The notes beneath the pieces are model-generated. The model saw nothing but the letters and a program-made list of their open reading frames with translations. It ran no database searches and was not told the origin of the DNA. A stretch of DNA of 64,000 bases from JAPLHP01 sp963720375. GTDB lineage: Bacteria > Chloroflexota > Dehalococcoidia > UBA2247 > RBG-13-53-26. The first letter of the stretch is position 1. Each line of letters opens with the position of its first letter. Positions 15,458 through 25,000 of this stretch are shown one piece after another. The stretch lies in NCBI GenBank assembly GCA_963720375.1, contig CAVRFM010000002.1, positions 62,001 to 126,000 of the forward strand. The letters run 5' to 3'. The position numbers and the translations under genes were made by a program.

Positions 15458-18145
15458 TTACCTCATTTCCCCCCAATTCTTCCCCACCTTGACATCCACC
15501 TTCAACAGGACACTCAGTTCTACCGCCCGTGACATCTTCTCGCCAACCAGGCCCCTGGCCTGTTCCAGTTCCTCTTGAGGCACCTCCAGCAGCAGTTCAT
15601 CATGAACCTGTAGAATCATTTTACTCCTCAAACCGCGCCTGTCCATCTCCCGCTGCAGATCGATCATCGCCACCTTAATAATATCGGCCGCAGTACCCTG
15701 AACCGGCATGTTGACGGCCATCCGCTCTGCCGCTTCCCTTACCTGCCGATTAGAAGCATTCATTTCAGGTATATACCTCCTCCTCCCCAACAGCGTCTCC
15801 ACATAGCCCCTTTCCCTCGCCAGTCGCTTGGTGACCTCGATATAATCCTTCACTCTGGGGTACCTCTGGAAGTAAGAGGCAATAAAGCGGCCTGCCTGCT
15901 CGCGGGAAAGCTCGGTAGCCTGCTCCAGGCCGTAGTCGCTCATTCCATAGGCCACGCCGAAGTTCACCACCTTGGCTATGCGCCGCATATCCGGAGTCAC
16001 CTCAGCCAGAGGAACGCCGAAAACCTCCGCAGCCGTAGCTGTATGGATATCCCTGTCCTCTTTGAATGCCTTCAGCAGGCCTGCGTCCTGAGAGAGATGT
16101 GCCAGTATCCGCAACTCAATCTGCGAGTAGTCCCCGCTCACGAGCAGACAGTCGGGCCCGGCTATGAAGGCCTGCCTCACTTGCTTGCCCAGATCACCCC
16201 TGATCGGGATATTCTGCATATTGGGCTCACTGGAAGAGAGGCGTCCGGTGGCCGTAGCCGCCTGGTTGAAGCTGGTGTGGACCCTCCCTGTCCTTGGATT
16301 GACCATAGTCGGAAGGGCATCGATGTAGGTGGACTTCAGCTTAGTGAGCTGACGGTATTCCAGCACCAGCTTGGGCACCAGATGACCACTCCTGGCAAGC
16401 CCCTCCAGAACGGAAGCATCCGTCGAATAGCCGCTCTTCGTCTTTCTCATCCCTGGCAGCTTGAGCTCTCCAAACAGGACTCCGCTCAGTTGCTGCGGGG
16501 AATTGAGATTGAACCGGCGCCCGGCAAAGCTGTAGATTTGCTCCTCCAACTTCAGCAACTGTTTCCCCAGGCTTTGAGACATCTCTCTGAAAAGATCAAG
16601 GTCCAGTCTCACCCCGTTCCGCTCCATGCGGGCCAGCACCGGGATCAGCGGCATCTCCACATCGTTAAACAGCTTCAACAGCCCCCGCTCTTCGAGCTCG
16701 CTCCTCAACAGCGGCCGCAGTCTGCCAATAACCGCAGCTTCGGCACAGGCACTCCTGGCAATCTGCGGCAGGTTATCTTCGATCATCAACCCCCGCTTCG
16801 GAGCAATCATCTCCGCCGCAGGCGTTATCTCCACACCCAGCTTCCCCAGGGCCAATGTCTTCAGCCCCAGAGATTTCTCCCCTGAGAGATACGCGGCGAT
16901 CATGGTATCGAACTCCAGGTTGACCAGCTCCATCCCGTGGTCCACAAGCCTGTTGATGATCTCCTTGCCGTCGTGGGCTACCTTGGCCACGCGCGCCTCA
17001 GCCAGCAGAGGCCGCAACCGCTCCAGGGTCTGCTTGAAGTCCAACCCCCCGTATCCCAGCGGCAGGTAGCAGGCCTCCCCTGAAGGAGTGGCCAGGGCCA
17101 TGCCTGTTATCTCCGCATCCGCACCCTCCCCGGGCGGCAACACCAGGTGGATCACCAGCAGGTCACTCGCGGCAAGCTTGCCCATCATCTCTTCAAGAGC
17201 AGAAACGGTGCTGATCACAACGTATTCCTTATCCAAAGAGGGTCGGCCAGCTTCCTTCGTTGCGGTCGCTTCTCCCAGTTCGGGCAGCCTGTCCATTACT
17301 TTATAGAACTCCAGCTCGCGGAAGAGCGGCAGCAATTTGCTGCGGTCATAGGGGGTCACCTTACAACCGGCAAGATCGAAGTCTATGGGGACCTCTGTAA
17401 TAATAGTAGCCAGCCTCTTGCTCTGCCGCGCCTGCCCCTCTCCAGCCCGGAGGGTGTCCCGCAGCTTCTCCGGGGCAACCTCATTCAGATGCTCATAAAC
17501 GCCTTCCACCGTGCCGAACTGTTCAATCAGCCTGGTGGCCGTCTTCTCACCGATCCCGGTCACCCCGGGGATATTATCCGAAGGATCGCCCTTGAGGCCC
17601 TTAAGATCAGGTAGTTGCTCCGGAGCGATGCCATACTTCTCACGGACCGCCGCCGCATCATAGAGGGTCGCCTCTCCGAAGCCCCTTTGAGGCAGCAGCA
17701 CCTTCACCTTCGGAGAAATCAGCTGCAATTCATCATTGTCGCCGCTGACAATAATGGTATCCATCCCCTGAGCCGCTGCCCGGCGGGATATCGTGCCCAG
17801 TACATCATCGGCTTCGTAGCCATCCAGTTCAAAGATGGGAATACCGAAGGCATTCACTACCTCCCGCACCCGCCCGAATTGCCTCACCAGCTCGTCCGGC
17901 GCCTTGGGACGCTGCGCCTTGTATTCCTTAAATTCGAGGTGCCTGAATGTGGGAGTCGGGCGGTCAAAGGCGATAGCCCAGTGCGTCGGTTTGAAATCCT
18001 GAAGCACCTTGAGCAGCATCTGGACAAAGCCATACACTGCCCCGGTCGGCTCTCCCGTCTTGCTCACCGAAAGGGGCGGCAGAGCGTGGAAAGCGCGATG
18101 TATCAGGGCATGACCATCAATGAGGATGAGAAGTGGTTTCTCCAA
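15458..18145 (-). CDS. polA: DNA polymerase I, 895 aa
   Basis: This repairs and replicates DNA by gap filling and RNA primer removal. Residues 1 to about 290 form the 5'-3' exonuclease (flap nuclease) domain with LILIDGHALIHRAFHALP and GYEADDVLGT. Residues about 300-490 have the 3'-5' exonuclease fold, but the first catalytic motif (normally D-x-E) reads LVIHLVLPPGEG, so proofreading is probably lost. The polymerase domain has motif A (D672 in SGDYSQIELR), motif B (RRIAKVVNFGVAYG, K725) and motif C (HDE at 848-850). The start is TTG 18145, which gives the expected MEKPLLILIDGH N-terminus, with GGAGAG upstream. The receiver gene follows after 20 bases, perhaps co-transcribed. Confidence 0.97.
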   Translation of the reverse strand: MEKPLLILIDGHALIHRAFHALPPLSVSKTGEPTGAVYGFVQMLLKVLQDFKPTHWAIAFDRPTPTFRHLEFKEYKAQRPKAPDELVRQFGRVREVVNAFGIPIFELDGYEADDVLGTISRRAAAQGMDTIIVSGDNDELQLISPKVKVLLPQRGFGEATLYDAAAVREKYGIAPEQLPDLKGLKGDPSDNIPGVTGIGEKTATRLIEQFGTVEGVYEHLNEVAPEKLRDTLRAGEGQARQSKRLATIITEVPIDFDLAGCKVTPYDRSKLLPLFRELEFYKVMDRLPELGEATATKEAGRPSLDKEYVVISTVSALEEMMGKLAASDLLVIHLVLPPGEGADAEITGMALATPSGEACYLPLGYGGLDFKQTLERLRPLLAEARVAKVAHDGKEIINRLVDHGMELVNLEFDTMIAAYLSGEKSLGLKTLALGKLGVEITPAAEMIAPKRGLMIEDNLPQIARSACAEAAVIGRLRPLLRSELEERGLLKLFNDVEMPLIPVLARMERNGVRLDLDLFREMSQSLGKQLLKLEEQIYSFAGRRFNLNSPQQLSGVLFGELKLPGMRKTKSGYSTDASVLEGLARSGHLVPKLVLEYRQLTKLKSTYIDALPTMVNPRTGRVHTSFNQAATATGRLSSSEPNMQNIPIRGDLGKQVRQAFIAGPDCLLVSGDYSQIELRILAHLSQDAGLLKAFKEDRDIHTATAAEVFGVPLAEVTPDMRRIAKVVNFGVAYGMSDYGLEQATELSREQAGRFIASYFQRYPRVKDYIEVTKRLARERGYVETLLGRRRYIPEMNASNRQVREAAERMAVNMPVQGTAADIIKVAMIDLQREMDRRGLRSKMILQVHDELLLEVPQEELEQARGLVGEKMSRAVELSVLLKVDVKVGKNWGEMR

Positions 18146-18187
18146 GCTGTGCTCTCCAGGGTGACGCCGTATTCTACAAACTAAGCA

Positions 18188-18826
18188 CTAGTATATACCC
18201 AGCACGAAGGGGTTGTGCTTGCGCTCGAAGCCAATGGTGGTCTCCGACATGTGCCCGCAGAAGACCCTTGTCTCATCGGGCAGGGTCATGAGCTTGTTGC
18301 GGATGTTCTGCATCAGCAGGTCGTAGTTGCCGCCGGGGAAATCCGTCCGCCCGATGCTCAAATTGAACAGGGTATCCCCGCAGAAGAGCACGCCATGCCC
18401 GTAGAGGCAGATGCCCCCAGGGCTGTGGCCGGCAGTATGCAGAACCTTGAAACGCAGCTCCCCCACCTCGATCACATCACCCTCCTTGAGCAGCCTGTCG
18501 GGGTCAGGAGGGGCGCGGAAGGAACCGCCCATCATCGAGCCTACCATCTGGTTGAGGCCAGCGGCCGCCTTTTTCGATCCCTCGGCTTCATGGACCGCGA
18601 AGGGGGCGCCGGTGGCTTCCTTGACCTTGGCCAGCGCACCGATATGGTCAGCGTGCATGTGAGTGGCCACAATAATCTTAATGGAAAGGCCCAACCCCTG
18701 AGCGGTCTTCAGGATCCGCCCTGATTCACCTCCGGGGTCGATGATCATTCCGTCGTGGGTCTGGTCCGAACCCACGATATAGCAGTTGGCCATAAACGGG
18801 CCTACTTCCATGCCTTGCAGAATCAT
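18188..18826 (-). CDS. MBL-fold metallohydrolase, glyoxalase II-like, 212 aa
   Basis: This is a complete metallo-beta-lactamase-fold hydrolase. The metal-binding motif is THMHADH (H56, H58, D60, H61). Further ligands lie in HTAGHSPG and GHMSETTIGFE near the C-terminus. It resembles small hydroxyacylglutathione hydrolase-like or persulfide-dioxygenase-like enzymes that act on thioesters, but the exact substrate cannot be read from sequence. It ends 42 bases before polA on the same strand and is divergent from glycyl-tRNA synthetase. A palindrome sits in the shared 145-bp upstream region. Confidence 0.9.
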   Translation of the reverse strand: MILQGMEVGPFMANCYIVGSDQTHDGMIIDPGGESGRILKTAQGLGLSIKIIVATHMHADHIGALAKVKEATGAPFAVHEAEGSKKAAAGLNQMVGSMMGGSFRAPPDPDRLLKEGDVIEVGELRFKVLHTAGHSPGGICLYGHGVLFCGDTLFNLSIGRTDFPGGNYDLLMQNIRNKLMTLPDETRVFCGHMSETTIGFERKHNPFVLGIY

Positions 18827-18853
18827 AGTCCTATTCTTCCGTATTTACGTCCT

Positions 18854-18874
18854 CAGTGTCAAGCTTTGACACTG
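18854..18874. promoter_or_regulatory. Palindromic site between the divergent hydrolase and glyS genes
   Basis: Perfect 9-base arms CAGTGTCAA and TTGACACTG flank the central GCT. The site lies 27 bases upstream of the metallohydrolase start and about 100 bases upstream of glyS. Its symmetry and short centre suggest a protein operator rather than a terminator. The cognate regulator is unknown. Confidence 0.45.
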
Positions 18875-18971
18875 GGTAGCAAAGCTGATAAGTTTACCTC
18901 AACAACTGAGACTGTTTAGCGTTGATAAACAATCTCTCAATAACTTGAACTTGATGCGGGAGGAGACAGGA

Positions 18972-20336
18972 GTGAAGGAGACTGCGAGCAGTGTTGACAT
19001 GGACACCATCGTCTCTCTATCCAAGAGACGTGGCTTCATCTTTCAATCGAGCGAAATCTACGGAGGAGCCGGGGGCTGTTGGGACTACGGCCCGCTCGGT
19101 ATTGAACTGAAGCGCAATGTGAAGGAAGCCTGGTGGAAGGCCATGGTACAGGAAAGGGACGACGTCGTGGGTATCGATGCCAGCATCCTCATGCATCCCC
19201 AGGTCTGGGTAGCCAGCGGCCACGTCCAGCAGTTCGCCGACCCGCTCGTGGAGTGCAAGTCCTGCAATTCCCGTTTCCGCGCCGACCATCTGAAAGAAAA
19301 CAAATGCCCCGAATGCGGCGGCGAGCTGAGCGAACCCCGCATGTTCAACCTCATGTTCAAGACCTTCATGGGCCCGGTGGAGGATGAAGCCGCCGTCGTC
19401 TATCTGCGCCCGGAGACGGCCCAGGGCATCTTCGTCAACTTCCAGAACGTCCTCGGCACCTCCCGAAAGAAGCTCCCCTTCGGCATCGCCCAGATCGGCA
19501 AGTCCTTCCGCAATGAGATCACCACCGGCAACTTCATCTTCAGAAGCCGCGAGTTCGAGCAGATGGAGATGGAGTATTTCGTCAAGCCCGGCACCGATGA
19601 AAAGTGGTTCAAACACTGGCTCGATGAGCGTTTCAACTGGTACATCAGGCTGGGCATCCAGAAGGACCACCTCCGCCTCCGCCAGCACGATAAGCAGGAA
19701 CTGGCCCACTATGCCAAGGACTGCTACGACGTTGACTACCTCTTCCCCATGGGCTGGTCGGAACTGGAGGGCATCGCCAACCGCGGCAGCTATGACCTGG
19801 AGCAGCACGCCAAACACAGCGGCAAGGACCTGAGCTATTTTGATGAAGAAGCCGGAGAGCGCTATGTCCCCTATATCATCGAGCCTTCAGCCGGGGTTGA
19901 CCGCTCCGTGCTCGCCTTCCTCCTCGATGCTTACCACGAGGAGATGGTAGAAAAGGAAAAGCGGGTGGTGCTGCGACTGCACCCGGCCCTCGCCCCGATC
20001 AAGGTGGCCGTGCTGCCGTTGAGCCGCAATGAGAAGCTCGTCCCCATGGCCGCAGAGGTCCATAACCAGCTTCGGAAGAGCTTCATGACCCAATATGACG
20101 ACTCGCAGAGCATCGGCCGGCGCTACCGCCGCCAGGATGAAATCGGCACCCCCTACTGCGTCACCATCGACTTCCAGTCCCTCGAAGACCACCAGGTCAC
20201 CATCAGGGACAGGGACTCCCTCAAGCAGATCCGGGTGCCGGCGGAATCAATCAAAACAACCCTGACTGCCAAGCTGGCTGGAGAACCGTTCGATGTCCTG
20301 CCTCCCGGCGGCCGCCAGGTGATTCAGAGTCAATGA
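18972..20336 (+). CDS. glyS: Glycyl-tRNA synthetase, dimeric class II type, about 454 aa
   Basis: This charges tRNA-Gly with glycine. The N-terminus contains MDTIVSLSKRRGFIFQSSEIYGG and GCWDYGPLG, the glycyl-tRNA synthetase motif 1 region. A zinc-like C-x2-C-x13-C-x2-C insertion follows (CKSC to CPEC), then RPETAQGIFVNF and SFRNEI, and the C-terminal anticodon-binding domain (APIKVAVLPLSRNEK). I prefer GTG 18972 because GGGAGGAG sits six bases before it. In-frame ATG 18954 and TTG 18945 would overlap that ribosome site. This is the alpha2 (archaeal/eukaryal-like) form found in many Gram-positives and Chloroflexota, not the alpha2beta2 form. A short AAAGCC/GGCTTT hairpin follows the stop. Confidence 0.96.
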   Translation: MKETASSVDMDTIVSLSKRRGFIFQSSEIYGGAGGCWDYGPLGIELKRNVKEAWWKAMVQERDDVVGIDASILMHPQVWVASGHVQQFADPLVECKSCNSRFRADHLKENKCPECGGELSEPRMFNLMFKTFMGPVEDEAAVVYLRPETAQGIFVNFQNVLGTSRKKLPFGIAQIGKSFRNEITTGNFIFRSREFEQMEMEYFVKPGTDEKWFKHWLDERFNWYIRLGIQKDHLRLRQHDKQELAHYAKDCYDVDYLFPMGWSELEGIANRGSYDLEQHAKHSGKDLSYFDEEAGERYVPYIIEPSAGVDRSVLAFLLDAYHEEMVEKEKRVVLRLHPALAPIKVAVLPLSRNEKLVPMAAEVHNQLRKSFMTQYDDSQSIGRRYRRQDEIGTPYCVTIDFQSLEDHQVTIRDRDSLKQIRVPAESIKTTLTAKLAGEPFDVLPPGGRQVIQSQ

Positions 20337-20388
20337 CCAGCCTGCATAACCTGTGACAGAAAAGCCACAGGGCTTTCACATATAGAGT

Positions 20389-20616
20389 ATGTCGAAGCTG
20401 CCGCAAGTAAATGGCGGGAGATTAATAATTGCCCTTAAGAAGAAGGGGTGGTATGTTGATCGTACCAGCGGCAGCCATGCTGTCATGAGAGACGAAGGCA
20501 GAGCCGGCACAATGGTAGTTGTCCCCGTTCATACGAAGCCGCTGAAGCCGGGGACCCTGGACCATATCTTGAAAGCAGCAGGGCTTTCAGGAGAGGAAAT
20601 CAGAGAGCTTCTCTAG
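20389..20616 (+). CDS. hicA: HicA-family toxin (mRNA interferase), 75 aa
   Basis: This is a small double-stranded-RNA-binding-like protein with the HicA signature GWYVDRTSGSHAVMR, where the GSH His is the catalytic residue in characterised HicA toxins. It also has the conserved HTKPLKPGTLDHILKAAGLS end. HicA cleaves mRNA and is neutralised by HicB. It starts MSKLPQVNGG at ATG 20389. The HicB gene follows with a start 10 bases after the stop, the standard toxin-first order. It follows glyS after 52 bases on the same strand. Confidence 0.93.
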   Translation: MSKLPQVNGGRLIIALKKKGWYVDRTSGSHAVMRDEGRAGTMVVVPVHTKPLKPGTLDHILKAAGLSGEEIRELL

Positions 20617-20626
20617 GAGGCTAATG

Positions 20627-20857
20627 ATGCCGAAGTACACCATCATCCTTGTGCCCGAAGAAGAGGGCGGCTACTGTGTGGAGGTGCCTGCTCTCCCCGG
20701 CTGCTGCACTCAAGGAGAAACCAGGGAGGAGGCGATAGCCATGGCCAAAGAGGCTATCGAGTTATACCTGCAATCGTGCAAGGAGCACTGCGAGCCCATG
20801 CCTGAAGAATCGGGCGTCGAATCCGTGGTTATTGAAGTCAAGGAGCCGTCAGCCTAG
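20627..20857 (+). CDS. hicB: HicB-family antitoxin, 76 aa
   Basis: This is a partial RNase H-fold HicB protein. The sequence YTIILVPEEEGGYCVEVPAL followed by PGCCTQGETREEA is the HicB signature. The DNA-binding tail seen in longer HicB proteins is absent, so any autoregulation may be weak or need another factor. Two ATGs lie in tandem (20624 and 20627). I prefer the second because AGGAGG (20615-20620) is six bases from it. The gene directly follows hicA. Confidence 0.92.
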   Translation: MPKYTIILVPEEEGGYCVEVPALPGCCTQGETREEAIAMAKEAIELYLQSCKEHCEPMPEESGVESVVIEVKEPSA

Positions 20858-20902
20858 GCTCACTGTCCACCGGGCACATCTGCCAGACGCCAACCGCTGC
20901 GG

Positions 20903-21652
20903 TTAGCCCATCCCTTCCAGAAAGGCCCTGACATTCCTCCCCAGGACGTCGTGATTGTAGCCGCCTTCGAGAACCCCGAACCTTTTCCCCTGGCACGCCC
21001 TTTCGGCGAACCCCTTCACCAGCCTGCCGATGGCCTGGTAGTCCTCCGTCTTCAGCATGCCTCCCCAGTCGTCCTCATGCCTGTCGAAGCCAGCGGAAAC
21101 CGCCACTATGTCCGCCCTGGCCTCACTCAGAAACTGCGAGATATCGTCCACAAACTGTCGCCTGTCCCTCGTGCCGGGCTGGAAGTAGGTCACCTCTGAA
21201 ACGCCATTAAAGATATTGGCCGTGCCGTCCCCGTAATGCAGGTCTATGTCCAGGATCAGCGCCGATGTGATCTTACCCTCTTTCCGCAACCTGGCTATGG
21301 CTATGGCCACATTATTGAAAAAGCAGAAGCCCCAGCAGTGCCCCTGGCTGGCGTGATGGCCCGGCGGTCTGATCAGGCCGAAGGCCGGCTCGCCGGCCGC
21401 TGCCAGATCTGCTGCCTTGATCGCCCCTCCCGCCGCCAGCAGCGCGATCTCATAGGCCAGGCCCGTGCTCTGAACCAGCCGCAGATGCTCCTCTGTATGG
21501 ACCAGCCGTATATCGTCCGGCGTCGCTGGCTCCGGTTTAACCAGGTCATAATAGGGCGTAATCTCCCTCAGCATGCCCTCCATCCGCCCTGCCTCGGCAG
21601 CAGGATCGTTCTCATAGACCTCCTCATACCTAGGGTGATACACCACTTTCAT
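20903..21652 (-). CDS. Histone deacetylase-fold amidohydrolase (AcuC/HDAC superfamily), 249 aa
   Basis: This is a zinc hydrolase of the arginase/deacetylase fold. Motifs seen are GLIRPPGHHASQGHCWGF (the catalytic His pair), ILDIDLHYGDGT (zinc ligands D and H) and VAVSAGFDRHEDD (third ligand D). It is shorter than typical AcuC (about 370 aa) but complete for the compact class, including the EGGYNHDVLGRNV end. Bacterial members deacetylate acetyl-lysine, polyamines or similar small amides; the substrate here is unknown. ATG 21652 begins MKVVYHPRYEEVYENDP. It converges on hicAB and has no obvious operon partner. Confidence 0.92.
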   Translation of the reverse strand: MKVVYHPRYEEVYENDPAAEAGRMEGMLREITPYYDLVKPEPATPDDIRLVHTEEHLRLVQSTGLAYEIALLAAGGAIKAADLAAAGEPAFGLIRPPGHHASQGHCWGFCFFNNVAIAIARLRKEGKITSALILDIDLHYGDGTANIFNGVSEVTYFQPGTRDRRQFVDDISQFLSEARADIVAVSAGFDRHEDDWGGMLKTEDYQAIGRLVKGFAERACQGKRFGVLEGGYNHDVLGRNVRAFLEGMG

Positions 21653-22063
21653 CTATGCCCCCATGTTCAGCAGGCCAGCCATGTCTTTCCTGGTCAAGAT
21701 TAAAGTGCCCATATCGAACTCCGATATTACCCTGCCAACCGCCTCATGGCAAGTACAGGGCAAGGCGCTGAGCTGGAAGAACGCCCCACTCCAATAATGG
21801 GAACACTATGCCGAAGATGGATGCTAAGTTGTGAAGCAAGAGCACCAAAGGACTTCCTTTTGAAGCAGTGATATGCTCCATCCCTCTCAGCCCGAAGTTT
21901 AATATCCTCGGCAGCCCATCTCTGTGGGCAGATCGTATATGCACTGATAGCATAGGCGTAAAGCCTACAGTGACAAAGCATATTAGTTGTTATTATTTAA
22001 CATAAGTCAGTATAATGATGCAGTCCTTGGAGTCCTTCGACGACTATTGGGGGGAGGTGGACC
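21653..22063. other. Intergenic region, 411 bp, with the sensor kinase promoter at its right end
   Basis: Minus-strand open frames at 21727-21981 exist but lack ribosome sites and recognisable domains, so I do not call a gene. The right end holds the promoter of the PAS kinase gene. Confidence 0.5.
21987..22016 (+). promoter_or_regulatory. Sigma70-type promoter of the PAS sensor kinase gene
   Basis: TTGTTA (21987-21992) and a perfect TATAAT (22011-22016) are 18 bases apart. The start codon at 22064 follows GGGGGGAGGTGG. Confidence 0.6.
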
Positions 22064-25000
22064 ATGGACGAGCAAACCAGAAGAACAGGCCTTGATATCA
22101 TCGGCGACGTCCCCTGGGGCACCCACTTCTGCCACTTCTACCGGACAAAACGTGAGTTGATCGACGTCTTAGTCCCCTATTTCAAAGCCGGACTCGAAAG
22201 CAACGAATTCTGCCTGTGGGTTACCTCAGAGCCTCTGGTTGAACAGGACGCCCACAAAGCAATGTCAGAGGCCATACCTGACTTTGACCGGTACCTGAAG
22301 ACAGGCCAGATCGAAATCATGCCGCATGACCAGTGGTATCTCAAGGATGGCGTTTTCGATTCGGAGCGTGTGCTCCGTGGGTGGGTTGACAAGCTGGATA
22401 GCGCCCTGTCCAGGGGCTACTCCGGCCTGAGGTTAACGGGTAATGCTGCCTGGCTGGAGAAAAGGGATTGGGCGAGCTTTGCCGATTATGAGGCTGCCGT
22501 CACCAGTGTTATTGGCAAGCACAAGATGGTGGCTTTGTGTTCCTATTGGCTGGAGAAATGCAGCGCTGCCGAAGTGATTGAAGCGGCCCGCAGTCATGCA
22601 TTTGCCATTGTCAGCCATAACGGAAATCCGGAGCTTGTTGAAGGTGCTCTCTACAGACAGACCAGGGAGGCCCTGGCACAATTGCGAGCCTCGGAAGAGA
22701 GAAACCGTCTGCTGGTAGAGAATGCCACTGAAGGCATTGTGGTGATTCAGGATGGCGAGATTGTTTTTGCCAACTCCCAGGTCACGGAGGTCATCGGCGA
22801 TTCAGAGCCAGGGCAGCCCTCCAGACCCATTACAGAGCTGATTCATCCTGATGATCGGCAGATGGTCATGGAACGCCTTCTTGGCGTGCTGGGGAGTCAA
22901 GACAGGCCTGGCATTTTCTCCTTCAGGATCATTAATCAAGAGGGCAATATAAGGTGGATTGAAGCCAGTATGACGCCGGTCACCTGGAACGGAAGACCGG
23001 CGGTTCTATCTTATGTATCTGACATCACCGACCGCAAGCTGACAGAGATAGATCTGAAGATCAAAGATAGCGCCATGGCCACGTCCATTAATGGCATTGT
23101 CATCCTCGACCTTGAGGGCAAGGTGACTTATGTCAACCCTTCTTTCCTTAGAATATGGGGCTTTGATAGTGAAAAAGAAGTCCTCGGGAAGTCCCTTCTG
23201 GAGATTACCGATGCGTCAGAGAAGGCTGAAGCTGCTGCGCTAATGCGGGAATCACGCCAGAAAGGGATGTGGCAGGGTGTACTGGAGGGAATGAGGTTCA
23301 AAGACGGGGCCGGATACGCCGTCCTTCTGTCGGCAAATACTGTTACAAACGAGGCTGGCGAACCGACCCACAGCATGGCTTCGTTTGTAGACATCGTCGA
23401 TCTTAAGCGCACGGAGGAGGCGTTGCGGGCTTCTGAAGAGAGAAACCGCCTGCTCATAGACAATGCCGCTGAAGGTATTCTGGTGCTTCAGGATGAGAAG
23501 GTGGTCTTTCGCAATGCCAAATATGTCGAGATCACCGGCCTTCCCGAGGAAGAGCTGATGTCGATGCACTTCACGGAGCTTGTTCATCCTGACGATCGCC
23601 AGATAGTGACGGAACGCTACCTCAAGAGGCTGAAGGGTGAGGAAATCTCCCCCACCTATGCCGTCAGCGGCATTGATAAAGCGGGCAATGTGAAATGGTT
23701 AGAGGCCAGTGCGGCCTTGTTTACCTGGAACGGAAGGCCGGCTATCCTGGGTCTGGTAACCAACATCACCGAGCGCAAGCGGGCAGAAGAGGCGCTGCGG
23801 GAGAGTGAGAAGCGGTATCGCCTGTTGTTTGACGTGACACCTATCGTGATCTCCATTACGACCCCGGAAGGCAGGGCAGTTGCAGTCAACAATGCCATCC
23901 GAGAGATGTCTGGCTATACGCCGGAAGAGTTTATGACATTGAATATGAACGATATATACGTTGATCCCGGTGAGCGGAGGCGCATGCGCGCTCTACTGCA
24001 AAGAGAGGGCAGGGTTCGCGATTTTGAGACGGGGTTCAGGCGAAAAGATGGCCTCATTTCTATTGTGCTTCTCAATGCAGATACGATCGAATTAGATAAT
24101 CAAAGACTGATCTTGGCTACCGTCCGTGATATCACCGAGCGCAAGCAGGCGGAGGAGGAAATCCAGGGGTTGTTGGACTCAGTTGCGCAGGAGCGAGACG
24201 GACTCTCGTCTTTGGTGAACAGCATTACGGATGAGGTCTGGTTTGCTGACACAGAGAAGAATTTCACACTAATGAATCCGGCTGCTTTGAGGGAATTCGG
24301 GTATAGCTCTGCCAATCCGATAAATGTGGAAGAAATGGCCAGGAGTCTGGAGGTGTATCGCCCTGATGGCAGTCTGCGGCCTGTAGAGGAAGCTCCGCCA
24401 TTGCGCGCCTTGAGGGGAGAAAGCGTGCAGAATGTGGAGGAGATTATCCGCACTCCGCTGAGGGGGGAACTGCGGTACCGCCAGGTAAGTGCCGCGCCGG
24501 TAAGAGATGCCAGTGGCAATATCACCGGGTCGGTGTCAGTAGTGCGTGATATCACCGATCTCAAGAAGGCAGAGGAGAAACTGCAACTTCAGCAGAAGCA
24601 CTTCAGGGCGCTCATAGAGAACGCTTCAGACGCTATAACAATCGCAGGTGCTGATGGAACAATCAGCTACGAGAGCCCATCATGCGAGCGTATGTCGGGA
24701 TTCAAGCCGGAGGAACGCATCGGTGCCAACATGATCGAACGCGTTCATCCGGATGATATCAAGCTTCTATCTGATACCTTCTCCCGGTTGATACAGCATC
24801 CGGGTAGCACCATGTGGGATGAGATACGGCTCCGGCACAAAGACGGCAAATGGCTCACAGCTGAGGCTACGGTCACCAATCTTCTTCATGATCCCGCTGT
24901 CAATGGCATTGTGGTCAATCTCCGCAACATCACCGCGCGCAAGAGGGCTGAGGAGGCGCTGAGAGAGAGCGAGGCACGCTACCGCCTGCTGGCCGAGAAC

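Noticed and set aside
16043..16885. Open frame of 280 codons on the plus strand
   Set aside because: Antisense to DNA polymerase I. Composition is rich in Gln/His/Pro/Leu, typical of shadow frames.
21727..21981. Two overlapping minus-strand frames in the gap before the PAS kinase
   Set aside because: One has a hydrophobic stretch, but neither has a ribosome site or family resemblance. They may be relics, but this cannot be supported.
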